Shown here in pieces: positions 25,761 to 34,784 of a DNA stretch of 64,000 nt (position 1 is its first letter; each line of letters begins with the position of its first letter). This stretch comes from Lentisphaerae bacterium GWF2_50_93. GTDB lineage: Bacteria > Verrucomicrobiota > Lentisphaeria > Victivallales > GWF2-50-93. Under the pieces are notes generated by a model. That model did no database searches. It saw only the letters and a program-made list of their open reading frames with translations, and was not told the DNA's origin. The stretch spans positions 21,872-85,871 of the forward strand of contig MHBI01000069.1 in NCBI GenBank assembly GCA_001804815.1. Reading direction: 5' to 3'. The position numbers and the translations under genes are program-made.

Positions 25761-25961
25761 ATGAGAATTGAATTCAAATGCCCGCACTGCACAAAACTTC
25801 TTGAAGCAGATGTCGCTGCTAAGACAGATCTGACATGCTCTGCCTGAGGAAAGAAATTCAACGTGCCTCAGTCTATAATCGACAATGCTGCTGCGGACAG
25901 TCTCATGGACATGTCGGATCCCGCCGGATACCTGAATTATTTTCCACCGGAGGAGGATTAA
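25761..25961 (+). pseudogene. Zinc-ribbon protein interrupted by in-frame TGA
   Basis: Reading from ATG 25761 (AAAGGAGAG upstream) gives MRIEFKCPHCTKLLEADVAA to a TGA at 25845-25847. The same frame then continues for 37 codons (GKKFNVPQSIIDNAAADSL onward) to TAA 25959-25961. The expected zinc-ribbon pattern is C-x2-C followed by C-x2-C-GKKF; the TGA occupies exactly the last cysteine. A single change from TGC or TGT to TGA explains it. Recoding to selenocysteine cannot be excluded, but I see no supporting structure or genes. The whole frame would be 66 residues. Confidence 0.65.
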
Positions 25962-26002
25962 GAATGCAAACGAAAAGCAATCAAGGAAGGGGGGTGAGGT
26001 AA

Positions 26003-26071
26003 ATGACAGATGCCGGCTGCATACTCGTCATGTGCATATTTCTAGCCGTCTGCTGGCTTGCCAAGCTTTAA
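26003..26071 (+). CDS. 22-aa single-helix membrane microprotein
   Basis: A short frame from ATG 26003 to TAA 26069-26071, with GGGGGG-TGAGG ribosome-binding sequence upstream. The product is nearly all hydrophobic with a Lys near its C-terminus and fits one transmembrane helix. It follows the broken zinc-ribbon frame by 41 bases and converges with the WYL regulator. Its reality rests on the ribosome site and composition only. Confidence 0.35.
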   Translation: MTDAGCILVMCIFLAVCWLAKL

Positions 26072-26092
26072 AGCCGATATTTTTGAGATGGA

Positions 26093-27085
26093 TCAGTTGC
26101 CCTTGTGTAGGCTCAGAATCTTCTCGGCCACCTTTTTTACCTGATTTCTCAGGGACGGAGGCTCCAGTACCTCTATGAGTCCAGCCTGATTGAGGACCTT
26201 GAGCATTATTTCATATTCTGGAACTACTGGCACGGTAATGCTGAACCTTCCATTGTCCATCTGTTCTATCTTCTGTACCTTGTGAAGCGGTTTCTCCGTG
26301 ATGGATTTTAAGATTGACTTGTCGCAGAGGAGCTTGACGTTCTGGTAGTTCTTATACTTGAAAGGACCGTCCTGTTCCACGGAATCAATAATCTTTGAGT
26401 CGGGCTTAAACGTTTTGTCGGTCTTTTCGGCCTTTGTGATCCTATGTATGGCGAAGGTCCTGCGTTCATCCCTCAGATGGCAGTATCCTATCGTGAACCA
26501 TGCCCCATCCCTGAAGGCTAGGACGTGCGGATCAAGCCTTCGTTTGCTTGTCCTGTCTCCTGAATCCATGTATTCAATTTCGAGTGCGTGATGCGTCTTC
26601 CAGGCTTCAAATACGGCATTGAATATGTCCTTGTCAATATGGACACGGAGTCCAGGTGAAATCATCAGGGACTTCACATATGCGGTATCGAGGAAGTCGG
26701 GATTGTTGTTGGTAAGCTGGAAATCAACGGCGTTCCTGACCTGGCTTCTCAGCGGTTCCGGCATTATGTCCTCGGTGATCCTTGCTCCTATGACGGAGGC
26801 CAGCATTTCATGTTCTTCGAAAAGCGGGCACAGGAAGTCCCATCCTTTGCTCTTCAGGTAATAACCTTTCTGCTCGGGATCGTATTCAATCGGTGCATCA
26901 AAGTCGTTCTTGAGGGTAAGGATGTCCCGCTGGACTGTTTTCGTGGTGCATACGACATTCTTGTTACCGTAGAGATCGTCCTTCCTGAGTTCCTCCACGA
27001 AGCTGTAGCAGTTGGGGTAGCGGTTCTCCTTGAGCATTGCGACGAACTTGACCAGGCGCTGGAGCTGCTTCTTGTTGATGGGCAT
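26093..27085 (-). CDS. WYL-domain transcriptional regulator
   Basis: A 330-residue protein starting at ATG 27085 (AGGAGG at 27091-27096 just upstream; the longer frame to 27178 is rejected). An N-terminal winged HTH (about 5-78, CTTKTVQRDILTLKNDF) is followed by a WYL domain (about 150-235) in which the name-giving tripeptide is WFT in DGAWFTIGYCHLRDERRTFA, with the ligand-pocket Arg residues RR-TFAIHRI. A WCX-type C-terminal domain follows. WYL regulators such as BrxR and CapW control defence loci by binding palindromes. It is divergent from cas6; an operator-like palindrome lies 48 bases upstream of its start. Confidence 0.85.
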   Translation of the reverse strand: MPINKKQLQRLVKFVAMLKENRYPNCYSFVEELRKDDLYGNKNVVCTTKTVQRDILTLKNDFDAPIEYDPEQKGYYLKSKGWDFLCPLFEEHEMLASVIGARITEDIMPEPLRSQVRNAVDFQLTNNNPDFLDTAYVKSLMISPGLRVHIDKDIFNAVFEAWKTHHALEIEYMDSGDRTSKRRLDPHVLAFRDGAWFTIGYCHLRDERRTFAIHRITKAEKTDKTFKPDSKIIDSVEQDGPFKYKNYQNVKLLCDKSILKSITEKPLHKVQKIEQMDNGRFSITVPVVPEYEIMLKVLNQAGLIEVLEPPSLRNQVKKVAEKILSLHKGN

Positions 27086-27132
27086 GGGGCCTCCTGATAA
27101 ATTAAGTAGTTCTTCTATATAAGAATCCGCAT

Positions 27133-27147
27133 AGACACAAAATGTCC
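27133..27147. promoter_or_regulatory. Operator-like site in the WYL/CRISPR divergent promoter region
   Basis: AGACACAAAATGTCC is a weaker version of GGACAT-NNN-ATGTCC. It is the only such site in the 228-base spacer (27086-27313) between the WYL regulator and cas6. The rest of the spacer is AT-rich, with candidate promoter sequence near TTGATATTCTTGATACAA at 27283-27300. Binding here could control both directions. Confidence 0.55.
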
Positions 27148-27313
27148 TATACCATATCATAGTTTGCCAGTAGAGCAAAAATGCAGAGGAACAATAATGC
27201 AGGCCGTAAAACGACCAGCCGAATTAATTAATTAAATTATAGATGTTATATTTTTAACTTGTGGTTGCAAAGATTAAAAACATTGATATTCTTGATACAA
27301 CGAGGAGTTTACA

Positions 27314-28153
27314 ATGCAGGTTCTTATAAAGCTCATGCCTGAAACACCAGTGAGAATTCCTTTCTCGTATTACTCAGACATGGCGGCTGCAATATACAAG
27401 GCAATCAGCGACTCCGACCTGGATTTCGCTTCATCCCTACATGATGGCGAAGAGCACAGGAGCAGGATAAAGCTCTTCGGTTTTTCACCTTTGCATTCTC
27501 CTCAGACAGAAGTTCATAAATCCGATAAGGAAAACAATATTGAAGGCGCGTTTGTATTCAAAGGTATAACTTCTTTCATAATCTGTTCACCATGGCCTGA
27601 ACTCGTTAACCGCCTGGGAGAAGGGCTGCTGAAGAACGGTTATCTGCGTATTGGCTCACAACTCCTGAAAGTGATTGACGCTACAGTCCTTCCTCCGCCT
27701 GTCTTCAAGGATAAAATGCTCTGGAACCCAGCTAAAGCTGTTTCTATTGTAACCAGTTGGAGCCGGAAGACAGACAAAAACAAGATATACGCATTCCCAG
27801 ACAAACCTGCAGATGGACAGGCTTGCGAACTTCTTCTTAAAACCAATATCCTTCATAAATGGAGGCGACTGTGTGAAATACGGGGGGATATAGCAGAATC
27901 CTGGGCGGGGTGCGGAAAGAACGACATACTTTCCACCCTGTCAGAAGGCTCGGTGGCTGTGAGAGTTCAATCAGGCTCGGATAATACCATGCCTTATAGG
28001 ACAAAGCTCCATTATATCAAAGGCAATCCAGTGAGGAGCTGGGTATCCCCTGTTGAAGTCCTGGCCCCAGTATTTCTCCAGAGACTGATATGGTCCAGCG
28101 CCCTTGGGGAAATGAACTCAATGGGATATGGCGTTGTACAGGAGGCAAAATAA
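27314..28153 (+). CDS. cas6: Cas6 CRISPR RNA endonuclease
   Basis: A 279-residue protein at the head of the cas operon. The C-terminal glycine-rich loop ALGEMNSMGYGVV is the Cas6 signature, and the N-terminus starts with the ferredoxin-like strand QVLIKLMPETPVRIP. Cas6 cuts the repeat part of the long CRISPR transcript to give guide RNAs with an eight-base 5' handle, here expected to be TTTGAAAC. A catalytic His could be in the N-terminal third but is not certain. GAGGAG precedes the start. The stop overlaps the cas8 start (TAATG). Confidence 0.9.
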   Translation: MQVLIKLMPETPVRIPFSYYSDMAAAIYKAISDSDLDFASSLHDGEEHRSRIKLFGFSPLHSPQTEVHKSDKENNIEGAFVFKGITSFIICSPWPELVNRLGEGLLKNGYLRIGSQLLKVIDATVLPPPVFKDKMLWNPAKAVSIVTSWSRKTDKNKIYAFPDKPADGQACELLLKTNILHKWRRLCEIRGDIAESWAGCGKNDILSTLSEGSVAVRVQSGSDNTMPYRTKLHYIKGNPVRSWVSPVEVLAPVFLQRLIWSSALGEMNSMGYGVVQEAK

Positions 28154-30135
28154 TGATAATAAGCTATATGGACCAGGTCTTACGCAGCGGAAAATACGAC
28201 TTGAAGGCCTCTTCGGAAGCTGAAGTCGCCTTCGTTGAGATTAAAAATATAAACTGTGCCGATAAAACGGTCGAATGGGAATTGATCTCCAGTTGCACAC
28301 TTCCTAAAAACCAGCTCTACTATAATGATACTTCTGACGCTGCCGGCAAGTATATCAACAGCTGGAAGAAGTTTTATACCTCCGGCAAGGATTTTATCCC
28401 GGAGCTTGCTCCTTACCTAGGGGGAAGCCTTCAAATGGCCAGGGGGAGAATAAGTTTCGGCGGGCTGGCGAAGGCTGCAATCTATCTCAGATTTTCGAAC
28501 GGCTTCATCAAATGGCTGATGGATATAGATCCTTCAGCAGCCACGCTCATCCAGAAGAAGGAGGAAGCTTTCAAGTCAATTCTTACTAAAGACAAACTTC
28601 CACCCATATGGCATAAATTCAAACAGAAAACAGACTGGACTCTTCCCGCCATAACCCGTCTGTCAGATGGAACCCTTCTTGTCCTTGGGCTGAAGAATAC
28701 TGATAAATCAACGTTGGATTCTTTAGAGAAGGCGGGAATCAATATCAAACGTTCTCTGGAGCTCATGTCGATGCTCCGGAGTCCGGAAATATCAAAAAAG
28801 GGAGTGATTGATGAGCGCCTCCAGGCCGGTTCCGGCAACGGAAGAAACGCCTTTAACAGGGAGTACAAGTCGGACAAGCTTGATACAATACCAGATTCTG
28901 AATTTATCAGGCTGCTTGGGTATATACCATCATCATCCCGTGACGAGGTATTGGAAGTGGGTGCCAACCGCCTAACCTATCGTGTTAAAACTGCTCCCAA
29001 TCCGGACACATCGGAACTTCTTTTCTTCCCCAGGGGCGAATTAAAATACAGCGAGCTCAAGGAATGGGTTGACTATGAGAACGAGAGAAGATCACGTTCT
29101 TTCGAGGAAAAAAAGAAGTCCAAGCTTCGCGCCAGTGGAGATATTGAAGACGTAATACTCCAGCGACCTAACATTTTGATTGCCCATCCGGAAGCGACCG
29201 TGTTCCTGATTAACACCGAAGGGGCCCAGAAAAAGAAAATCATAGTGCAGCAGATATTTCCCGCCGTGTCACTGGACTACCTGGCAAAGGTGAACGATGA
29301 ACTCCTGCATTCAAATACTATGTGGTCAGTCGTATCATATATGAAGGCCGCCATTTCATGCCAGGATGCGGATACTCCTAGCGTCTACCAGTACTGGACC
29401 AGCATTCTGACATCCCTGCTTCAAGCTAATTACGTTTCCGGGAATGAAGTCTATCTATGCTTCCAGCGATACTGCAAAGCATACAGCGGAGATGAGCTCA
29501 TAGCCGGGAGCGGGCCTCATGGAAAATGCATGGCAAGGGAATATTTTAAGGTAGTCGGAAAGCTATTAAGGCTTCAGCACATCATCCACACGGCCAGAAC
29601 TGAACCTGAGAGGATAAACACTTTGGAGTTCCATTCAGAACTTGAGGCAATACAGGACGGCAGAAACATTAAAAAAGGAATATTCGGCATGGCAAACGAA
29701 AACCCAAGTCCGCAGGAGCTTGTAGGCGATGTCTACAATTCTCTCAGACCGAAAGAAAAGGAAAAGATCAACGCCTTTATAGACCAGTCGCTGCATGGAA
29801 TACCCGGCGGGGATTTCAGTACTTTCATAAAAGGTGCGCTGGTCGGCATGCTCCTAAACGAACTCTCATGGGCCGTGAACAATGAGGGTAGGAGATTTTC
29901 CGTCACGCAGGGCAGGCATCCCTCTACTCTAAGGGGTGAGCAGATCGAATCACTTTTCGGAAAGGGTGTCGGACTGCTGATAAACCTCGACAAGCAGCAT
30001 ATCTTCAACTGTCAGACCCTTCCATTCGTCAAGTCCTGTATTGCTGAAAGCCGTAAGGACGCTTTTAATTCAGGGCTGATCATGGGCCTTGTTTTCATCC
30101 ATAAATCAGAAGATAAATCAAAGGAGGATAAATAG
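28153..30135 (+). CDS. cas8: Cas8 large subunit of type I Cascade (I-B-like)
   Basis: A 660-residue protein starting at ATG 28153, overlapping the cas6 stop, with GGAGG upstream. It is placed as Cas8 by position between cas6 and cas7 and by size. It is divergent; the C-terminal third (PRPKEKEKINAF-like helices, then GRHPSTLRGEQIESLFGKGV) resembles Cas8b/Csh1-type proteins. Cas8 recognises the PAM and starts DNA unwinding for Cas3. The exact subtype needs a profile search; the gene order fits I-B. Confidence 0.75.
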   Translation: MIISYMDQVLRSGKYDLKASSEAEVAFVEIKNINCADKTVEWELISSCTLPKNQLYYNDTSDAAGKYINSWKKFYTSGKDFIPELAPYLGGSLQMARGRISFGGLAKAAIYLRFSNGFIKWLMDIDPSAATLIQKKEEAFKSILTKDKLPPIWHKFKQKTDWTLPAITRLSDGTLLVLGLKNTDKSTLDSLEKAGINIKRSLELMSMLRSPEISKKGVIDERLQAGSGNGRNAFNREYKSDKLDTIPDSEFIRLLGYIPSSSRDEVLEVGANRLTYRVKTAPNPDTSELLFFPRGELKYSELKEWVDYENERRSRSFEEKKKSKLRASGDIEDVILQRPNILIAHPEATVFLINTEGAQKKKIIVQQIFPAVSLDYLAKVNDELLHSNTMWSVVSYMKAAISCQDADTPSVYQYWTSILTSLLQANYVSGNEVYLCFQRYCKAYSGDELIAGSGPHGKCMAREYFKVVGKLLRLQHIIHTARTEPERINTLEFHSELEAIQDGRNIKKGIFGMANENPSPQELVGDVYNSLRPKEKEKINAFIDQSLHGIPGGDFSTFIKGALVGMLLNELSWAVNNEGRRFSVTQGRHPSTLRGEQIESLFGKGVGLLINLDKQHIFNCQTLPFVKSCIAESRKDAFNSGLIMGLVFIHKSEDKSKEDK

Positions 30136-30136
30136 A

Positions 30137-31099
30137 ATGATCACTGTCCAGAACACTATCCCGAAGACAGGAAACGCCTACGTGCTGTTTGGATTCGAAG
30201 CAATACAGGCAAGACCCAACCTCGACCCATATACCTCTACTCTTCGCATGAACGATGAGACTATGCAGGTGTTTACCTCTGACGTCCACATCAAGCACCA
30301 CGCGCGCCGTGGCATGAAGGCTTATGCCTTGGAAAAAGGAATTTCAAAACCTGATGCAACCATATTCTATGAGAAGGAAGATGAAGCTGGAAAGCCCAGG
30401 GACTTTTCAAAGCGACTGCAACTTGTCCGCGATGCCGCAGGAATCAGCAAAGCAAATGCTGACAAGAAGGATGCACTGAACCATTGCCTCGATCTGCCTC
30501 TCTTCGGATATGTGCATGCAGTCAAGGACGAGAGCTTCAACGTCACCAATTCAGTTAATACCCTTTTCCGTCCTTCGACATTCCATTCATGCAAGATACT
30601 GCCTATAGGGCGCAACAACGCCTTCCCCTCCCTGGACAAGGAAGGAGAGGTCAAGGATTCAGCGGGATCGGCAACTGTGGACTCGCTGGAGTACGGTTTC
30701 TTCCTTGCCCTCTGGGAGATAAACCTTAACATGCTGCGTATAAATGCCGAAAATCATAAGACGCTAGCTTGGAAGGACAAGGGAGTTTCCGGATGGCTCG
30801 ATATCTTTTTAAATGGATTGTGGGCGGCCTACACGACAGCCAGATATCCGTCATTCACACAGAGGTCCCAGTTCGCGCAATTCATTGTCGGATGGCAGCC
30901 CAAGGAATCAGAGGTCAGCTACGAGAATCCTGCGGAACTCTACAGGAAGCTGGAAAATAAGGCGATAACCAGCCATGAGGATGCCGTAAAGAACCTCAAT
31001 AGCTTTCTCCCTGAATTCCTCAAGGGATGGAAATGCTCCAAGGAAACCATATTCGCCAAGGACTTGGCGAAGAACTGCGAAATCAAATACCTGGTTTAA
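30137..31099 (+). CDS. cas7: Cas7 backbone subunit of Cascade
   Basis: A 320-residue protein starting at ATG 30137 with AAGGAGG at 30121-30127. The segments YVLFGFEAIQARPN at the N-terminus, SDVHIKHHARRGMKAYAL and FNVTNSVNTLFRPSTF fit the Cas7 (Csh2/Cst2-like) RRM family. Copies of Cas7 coat the guide RNA in the surveillance complex. It follows cas8 by one base and precedes cas5 by three. Confidence 0.85.
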   Translation: MITVQNTIPKTGNAYVLFGFEAIQARPNLDPYTSTLRMNDETMQVFTSDVHIKHHARRGMKAYALEKGISKPDATIFYEKEDEAGKPRDFSKRLQLVRDAAGISKANADKKDALNHCLDLPLFGYVHAVKDESFNVTNSVNTLFRPSTFHSCKILPIGRNNAFPSLDKEGEVKDSAGSATVDSLEYGFFLALWEINLNMLRINAENHKTLAWKDKGVSGWLDIFLNGLWAAYTTARYPSFTQRSQFAQFIVGWQPKESEVSYENPAELYRKLENKAITSHEDAVKNLNSFLPEFLKGWKCSKETIFAKDLAKNCEIKYLV

Positions 31100-31102
31100 A
31101 CC

Positions 31103-31831
31103 ATGAAGCACATAGTCTTTGAACTGACAGGTGAAATGGCGATGTGGAGGAATCCCTATGAATCAATGGGAGCCTTTTCATCCATTGGGCCTGCACCATC
31201 GAATATAGCCGGCCTCATAGGTGCCGCGCTGGGGCTTGCCTCTCCGCGTTCACATGCTTCATCTGGGCCTGACATGGAAAAACTGGAAAAAATGGAGAGG
31301 AACGGCTTGCCCTGGCCCGTATCAGAGGAGCTTCTCAGATGGGAGGAGGAGAATGACTTCCACGTCGCCTGCCGGTGGACAGGAGGTTTTCCTAAACGAA
31401 TGCCATGGAACGTAAACGGGCATAAGGAGGTAAGATTCACCGGAGACACACTGCGCATCCAGCAGCAGGTCATCCAGAATCCTTCATATGAGGTAGCTGT
31501 ACGGATAACCAATGACAAGACTGCGGATGAACTGGCCCATTCTCTTAAGAATCCGGCGTTCCGCCTATATCTTGGAGCCTCGTTCTGTCCGGCAATTATA
31601 AGAACAGTATCACTGCAGAAAGAAATACCTCCTAGGAACAACTGGGCTTGTGTCAGGGAGGACCTGGGATTTGGCGAGGTGACCCCATTTTTCAGGCATA
31701 TAGTCAATCCTGATAAGACGTTCGAGAGGCTCAGGGCCGATGGATACTGGCTGTACTCTACTCCTGAGCAGGGCGGTGAATCACGGAACGATCCATTCGT
31801 CAAAGGCTATATCAGGCAGGAAGGTTCCTGA
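31103..31831 (+). CDS. cas5: Cas5 subunit of Cascade
   Basis: A 242-residue protein with the Cas5 N-terminal strand (KHIVFELTGEMAMWRNPY) followed by GPAPSNIAGLIGAALGLA, the usual Cas5 helix after the first strand. It caps the 5' handle of the guide RNA. A Pro-rich segment and a GYWLYSTPEQGG strand near the C-terminus fit type I-B Cas5. It lies between cas7 and cas3 with 3- and 2-base gaps. Confidence 0.85.
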   Translation: MKHIVFELTGEMAMWRNPYESMGAFSSIGPAPSNIAGLIGAALGLASPRSHASSGPDMEKLEKMERNGLPWPVSEELLRWEEENDFHVACRWTGGFPKRMPWNVNGHKEVRFTGDTLRIQQQVIQNPSYEVAVRITNDKTADELAHSLKNPAFRLYLGASFCPAIIRTVSLQKEIPPRNNWACVREDLGFGEVTPFFRHIVNPDKTFERLRADGYWLYSTPEQGGESRNDPFVKGYIRQEGS

Positions 31832-31833
31832 AC

Positions 31834-34218
31834 ATGAAGTTTTTTAGCCACGGAGAAAATACCTCTCTCAAGGAACATCTCTCCGAGGTCTGCGAAGCTG
31901 CGGAATGCCTCGAGGAGAGAATAATCTGCGCCTGCCATGACATAGGCAAGGCGACCTCTGCATGGCAGGAATATATCAGGAGCAGCAATAATCCCGAGTC
32001 ACCCCACAACCACTCTGCAACCGGAGGCCTTCTCGCCTCCCTGGTAATAAAGCAGCTTGAACGTGAAAATTCAGCATTATGGTCTGCCGTGGCGTTGCAT
32101 GTCGGTTCAGCTCATCACTCAAACCTTTCATCTATAAGCGGGTCACACTCCTTTGAATGCTGCAAGATTGCGTCGGACTCGCAGGTGAAGAAGTTCTTCC
32201 TGGACACTGAGCACGGCGTGGCCTCCCTGTTGCTGGATATTCCCGCAGAAAAGCTTGAATGTGCATGGAGGGAGCTTGAGAGGGTTGCTCCAGGTGGATC
32301 AAAGACTGCAGCCTTTCAGAAGGGACTACGGCTGGATGGTACGGGGCGAATGAGGGCCTTTCTCCTTTCCCGCTCGCTTCTTGGCAGGCTCTGCTATCAG
32401 GACCATGTCTCCGCAGCCAAGCAATCTGGAAGAACGACAGTGATAACCCATTGGAAAAAGGCGTTCCCGGTCGGCAAATTCCAAAGACGCACTCCCAAAA
32501 CGTTTTCGTGTTCTACTGGCAGGATCTCCGAATTACGGGAATCTCTCAGGAGCAAGTTCCTTGAATGCATGGAATATGATTCAGTATTCTATCTGCTTGA
32601 TGCCCCAACAGGACTGGGCAAGACCGAAGCCATGCTTAGAGGTGCTGAAACGTTGGCAGGCAAGCATGGAATGTCGCGCATAGTCTTCTCAGTCCCGCAG
32701 GTCTCCGTAGCGGACCAGATATACGAGGAGTATTTCGACAAACACTGCGACAATGCGCAGATCTGGAACTTCATACGCCAGGAAAAAACATTGGCATCCG
32801 GCCCTGACAAGCATGAAAATGAGTCGGACAATTCGTCCCCGTCCATTGGTATGGACATAGCGCTCCAGCCTTTCAGCGAATCCTACAATATAACGACGTT
32901 CAACCAGGTGCTGCTGGCCATGTGCCATCCTCTGAGGACGCGCTGTGTAAGGGGCATTGGATTAAAGGATGCCGTGATAATCATGGACGAGTTCCATAAG
33001 CTCCCGCTCCCGATACTGCCATTTTTCTTTAGGGTAGCGTCTGAATATGCCAGGATGCACAACTGCAGGTTCATACTTGGATCGGCTACACCGCTGGAGG
33101 ATTTTGAATACCTGGGACTGGATGGTTCAAGGCGAATCCCAAATGCTGAAAGTGCTCCGGTATACACGGACAATGCTATTGACGAGCGGAGGTTATATGT
33201 AAAGAAGGGGTTGCTGAACCAGGAATCCCTTGCCGATGCCATTGACGAGTTCCATGGCAAAAGCTCCAAGAACCTGCTTGTCGTGGTCAATCTTATATCT
33301 AAGGGCAGTTGGCCGCTGTTGAAGCATTTCCATGGTAGCTATGACCCGTGGAAGCAGCTGGAGGCTCTTAATTCATCCAACTCATCAAGACAGGTCGTGT
33401 TCCTCGATGGACTGGTGCCCCCCATGCTCAGAAGGCAGATTGTACTATCGTGCAAGAAACATATGAAGATGCGCCCGGTAACTCTAATCACTACCCAGAT
33501 GGTCGAAGTCGGAGTCGATCTTGATTTTGACCATGGCCTGATTGACTACCAGGGGCTGGCATCTACGATCCAGCGTGGTGGCCGCATTGGCCGAGAAGGC
33601 CGGATGGGAGGACCGTGTACTGTCGAGGTTTTCTGCCTGCAGGATGAGGATATGCAGTCCTCGTTTGAAATTCTAAACAATGTCCAGATGAAGAATGATT
33701 CCAGATTCAAGTCCTCCGCATTCGATGACATTGCGTCAAAAATGGAGGATTTTACCAGGAAGGAGATGGAGATGTTCGAAACGTGGAGTTCAGAGGCTCC
33801 GATGAAGGATACCCAGCTCGTTGGAAAGCTCCTGGAGATTCAAAGTTCCCTGTTCATGCAGAGAAGCCCTCAGGACTTGCTTGAGAAGCTGTTCCACTTC
33901 AGTTCTGCTTCTAACGAGTTGGGTTATGATTTTCTTGCCGGGCAATATTTATCCGAACTCTATGATTCCAATTATGGTACAGATGCAATCGTCCTAAAAG
34001 ACATGGAAGAACTTGAAGCGTTTAGTTTGCTTATTAATGAGCTCCGAAAGGGAACAATGTCTCAAGTCCATAAGAAGGAACTTAACAGGTTTGTTGTCGA
34101 CAGGAAAATCAGTGTCTCAGATAGGAGGATAATTGACGAGACGGAGTTGTTGAAATGCGGGTGCATAAAAGAGTTTGACGAGAGTTTGTTGCTGGTTAGG
34201 AATTCGGCAATATGCTGA
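31834..34218 (+). CDS. cas3: Cas3 nuclease-helicase
   Basis: A 794-residue fusion of HD nuclease and SF2 helicase. The HD part (about 1-200) shows His6, ICACHDIGKAT with His35-Asp36, then NHSATGGL and LHVGSAHHSNL. The helicase has Walker A APTGLGKTEAML near residue 256, the DEFH box in VIIMDEFHKLPLP near 383, SAT in FILGSATPL, and motif VI QRGGRIGREGRMGG near 580. Cas3 is recruited by Cascade and degrades the target strand. All visible catalytic residues are present. It overlaps cas4 by 7 bases. Confidence 0.92.
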   Translation: MKFFSHGENTSLKEHLSEVCEAAECLEERIICACHDIGKATSAWQEYIRSSNNPESPHNHSATGGLLASLVIKQLERENSALWSAVALHVGSAHHSNLSSISGSHSFECCKIASDSQVKKFFLDTEHGVASLLLDIPAEKLECAWRELERVAPGGSKTAAFQKGLRLDGTGRMRAFLLSRSLLGRLCYQDHVSAAKQSGRTTVITHWKKAFPVGKFQRRTPKTFSCSTGRISELRESLRSKFLECMEYDSVFYLLDAPTGLGKTEAMLRGAETLAGKHGMSRIVFSVPQVSVADQIYEEYFDKHCDNAQIWNFIRQEKTLASGPDKHENESDNSSPSIGMDIALQPFSESYNITTFNQVLLAMCHPLRTRCVRGIGLKDAVIIMDEFHKLPLPILPFFFRVASEYARMHNCRFILGSATPLEDFEYLGLDGSRRIPNAESAPVYTDNAIDERRLYVKKGLLNQESLADAIDEFHGKSSKNLLVVVNLISKGSWPLLKHFHGSYDPWKQLEALNSSNSSRQVVFLDGLVPPMLRRQIVLSCKKHMKMRPVTLITTQMVEVGVDLDFDHGLIDYQGLASTIQRGGRIGREGRMGGPCTVEVFCLQDEDMQSSFEILNNVQMKNDSRFKSSAFDDIASKMEDFTRKEMEMFETWSSEAPMKDTQLVGKLLEIQSSLFMQRSPQDLLEKLFHFSSASNELGYDFLAGQYLSELYDSNYGTDAIVLKDMEELEAFSLLINELRKGTMSQVHKKELNRFVVDRKISVSDRRIIDETELLKCGCIKEFDESLLLVRNSAIC

Positions 34219-34703
34219 TTAAAGGGAAAGAAATAGAATATCTGTATGTGTGTATCCGTAAGCTCTGGTTGTTTCATCATGGAATCAGGCCCGAAATGGA
34301 AAACCAAAACGTTCTAATAGGGATGTTAATCGGAGAGACCACTTTCTCGAGGCGCGAGAAGGAGATAGCGCTTGGAGAGATAGGAGTCATTGACTGGGCT
34401 GAATTCAAACACGGCAGGATTCACGAAACGAAAAAGTCCAAATGTCCGGGAGACGCTGAAATAGCCCAGACCAGATATTATCTCTGGTGGCTCAGGAAAA
34501 ACGGAGCAAACATTGACACATGCGTCATCCATTATCCGAAACAGAAGATCACAAAAGAATTAAAATGGGGCGATTTAATGACTGAAGACGTGGAAAACGA
34601 TTTGAAACGTGCAAGGGAGATAATTGGACTGGCGGCTCCTCCTGAATTCAAGGAACTCAAATATTGCAGAAGTTGCGCTTACTTTGAGTTCTGCATTTGC
34701 TGA
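34212..34703 (+). CDS. cas4: Cas4 exonuclease-like spacer acquisition protein
   Basis: A 163-residue protein, typical of the short I-B Cas4. The RecB-type core has IGVIDWAEF and GRIHETKKSK. The iron-sulfur cluster cysteines are one near the N-terminus (EYLYVCIRKLWLF) and a C-terminal group (YCRSCAYFEFCIC). Cas4 trims prespacers and selects the PAM side. It overlaps the 3' end of cas3 and is followed by an 81-base gap before cas1. Confidence 0.9.
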   Translation: MLIKGKEIEYLYVCIRKLWLFHHGIRPEMENQNVLIGMLIGETTFSRREKEIALGEIGVIDWAEFKHGRIHETKKSKCPGDAEIAQTRYYLWWLRKNGANIDTCVIHYPKQKITKELKWGDLMTEDVENDLKRAREIIGLAAPPEFKELKYCRSCAYFEFCIC

Positions 34704-34784
34704 ATATCCTGTTAACATGAACTGCTGCTACCAAATGTCAAAGGCGGTTTACATTTAGTTTAGCATTGGACAATAACCAAAAAG

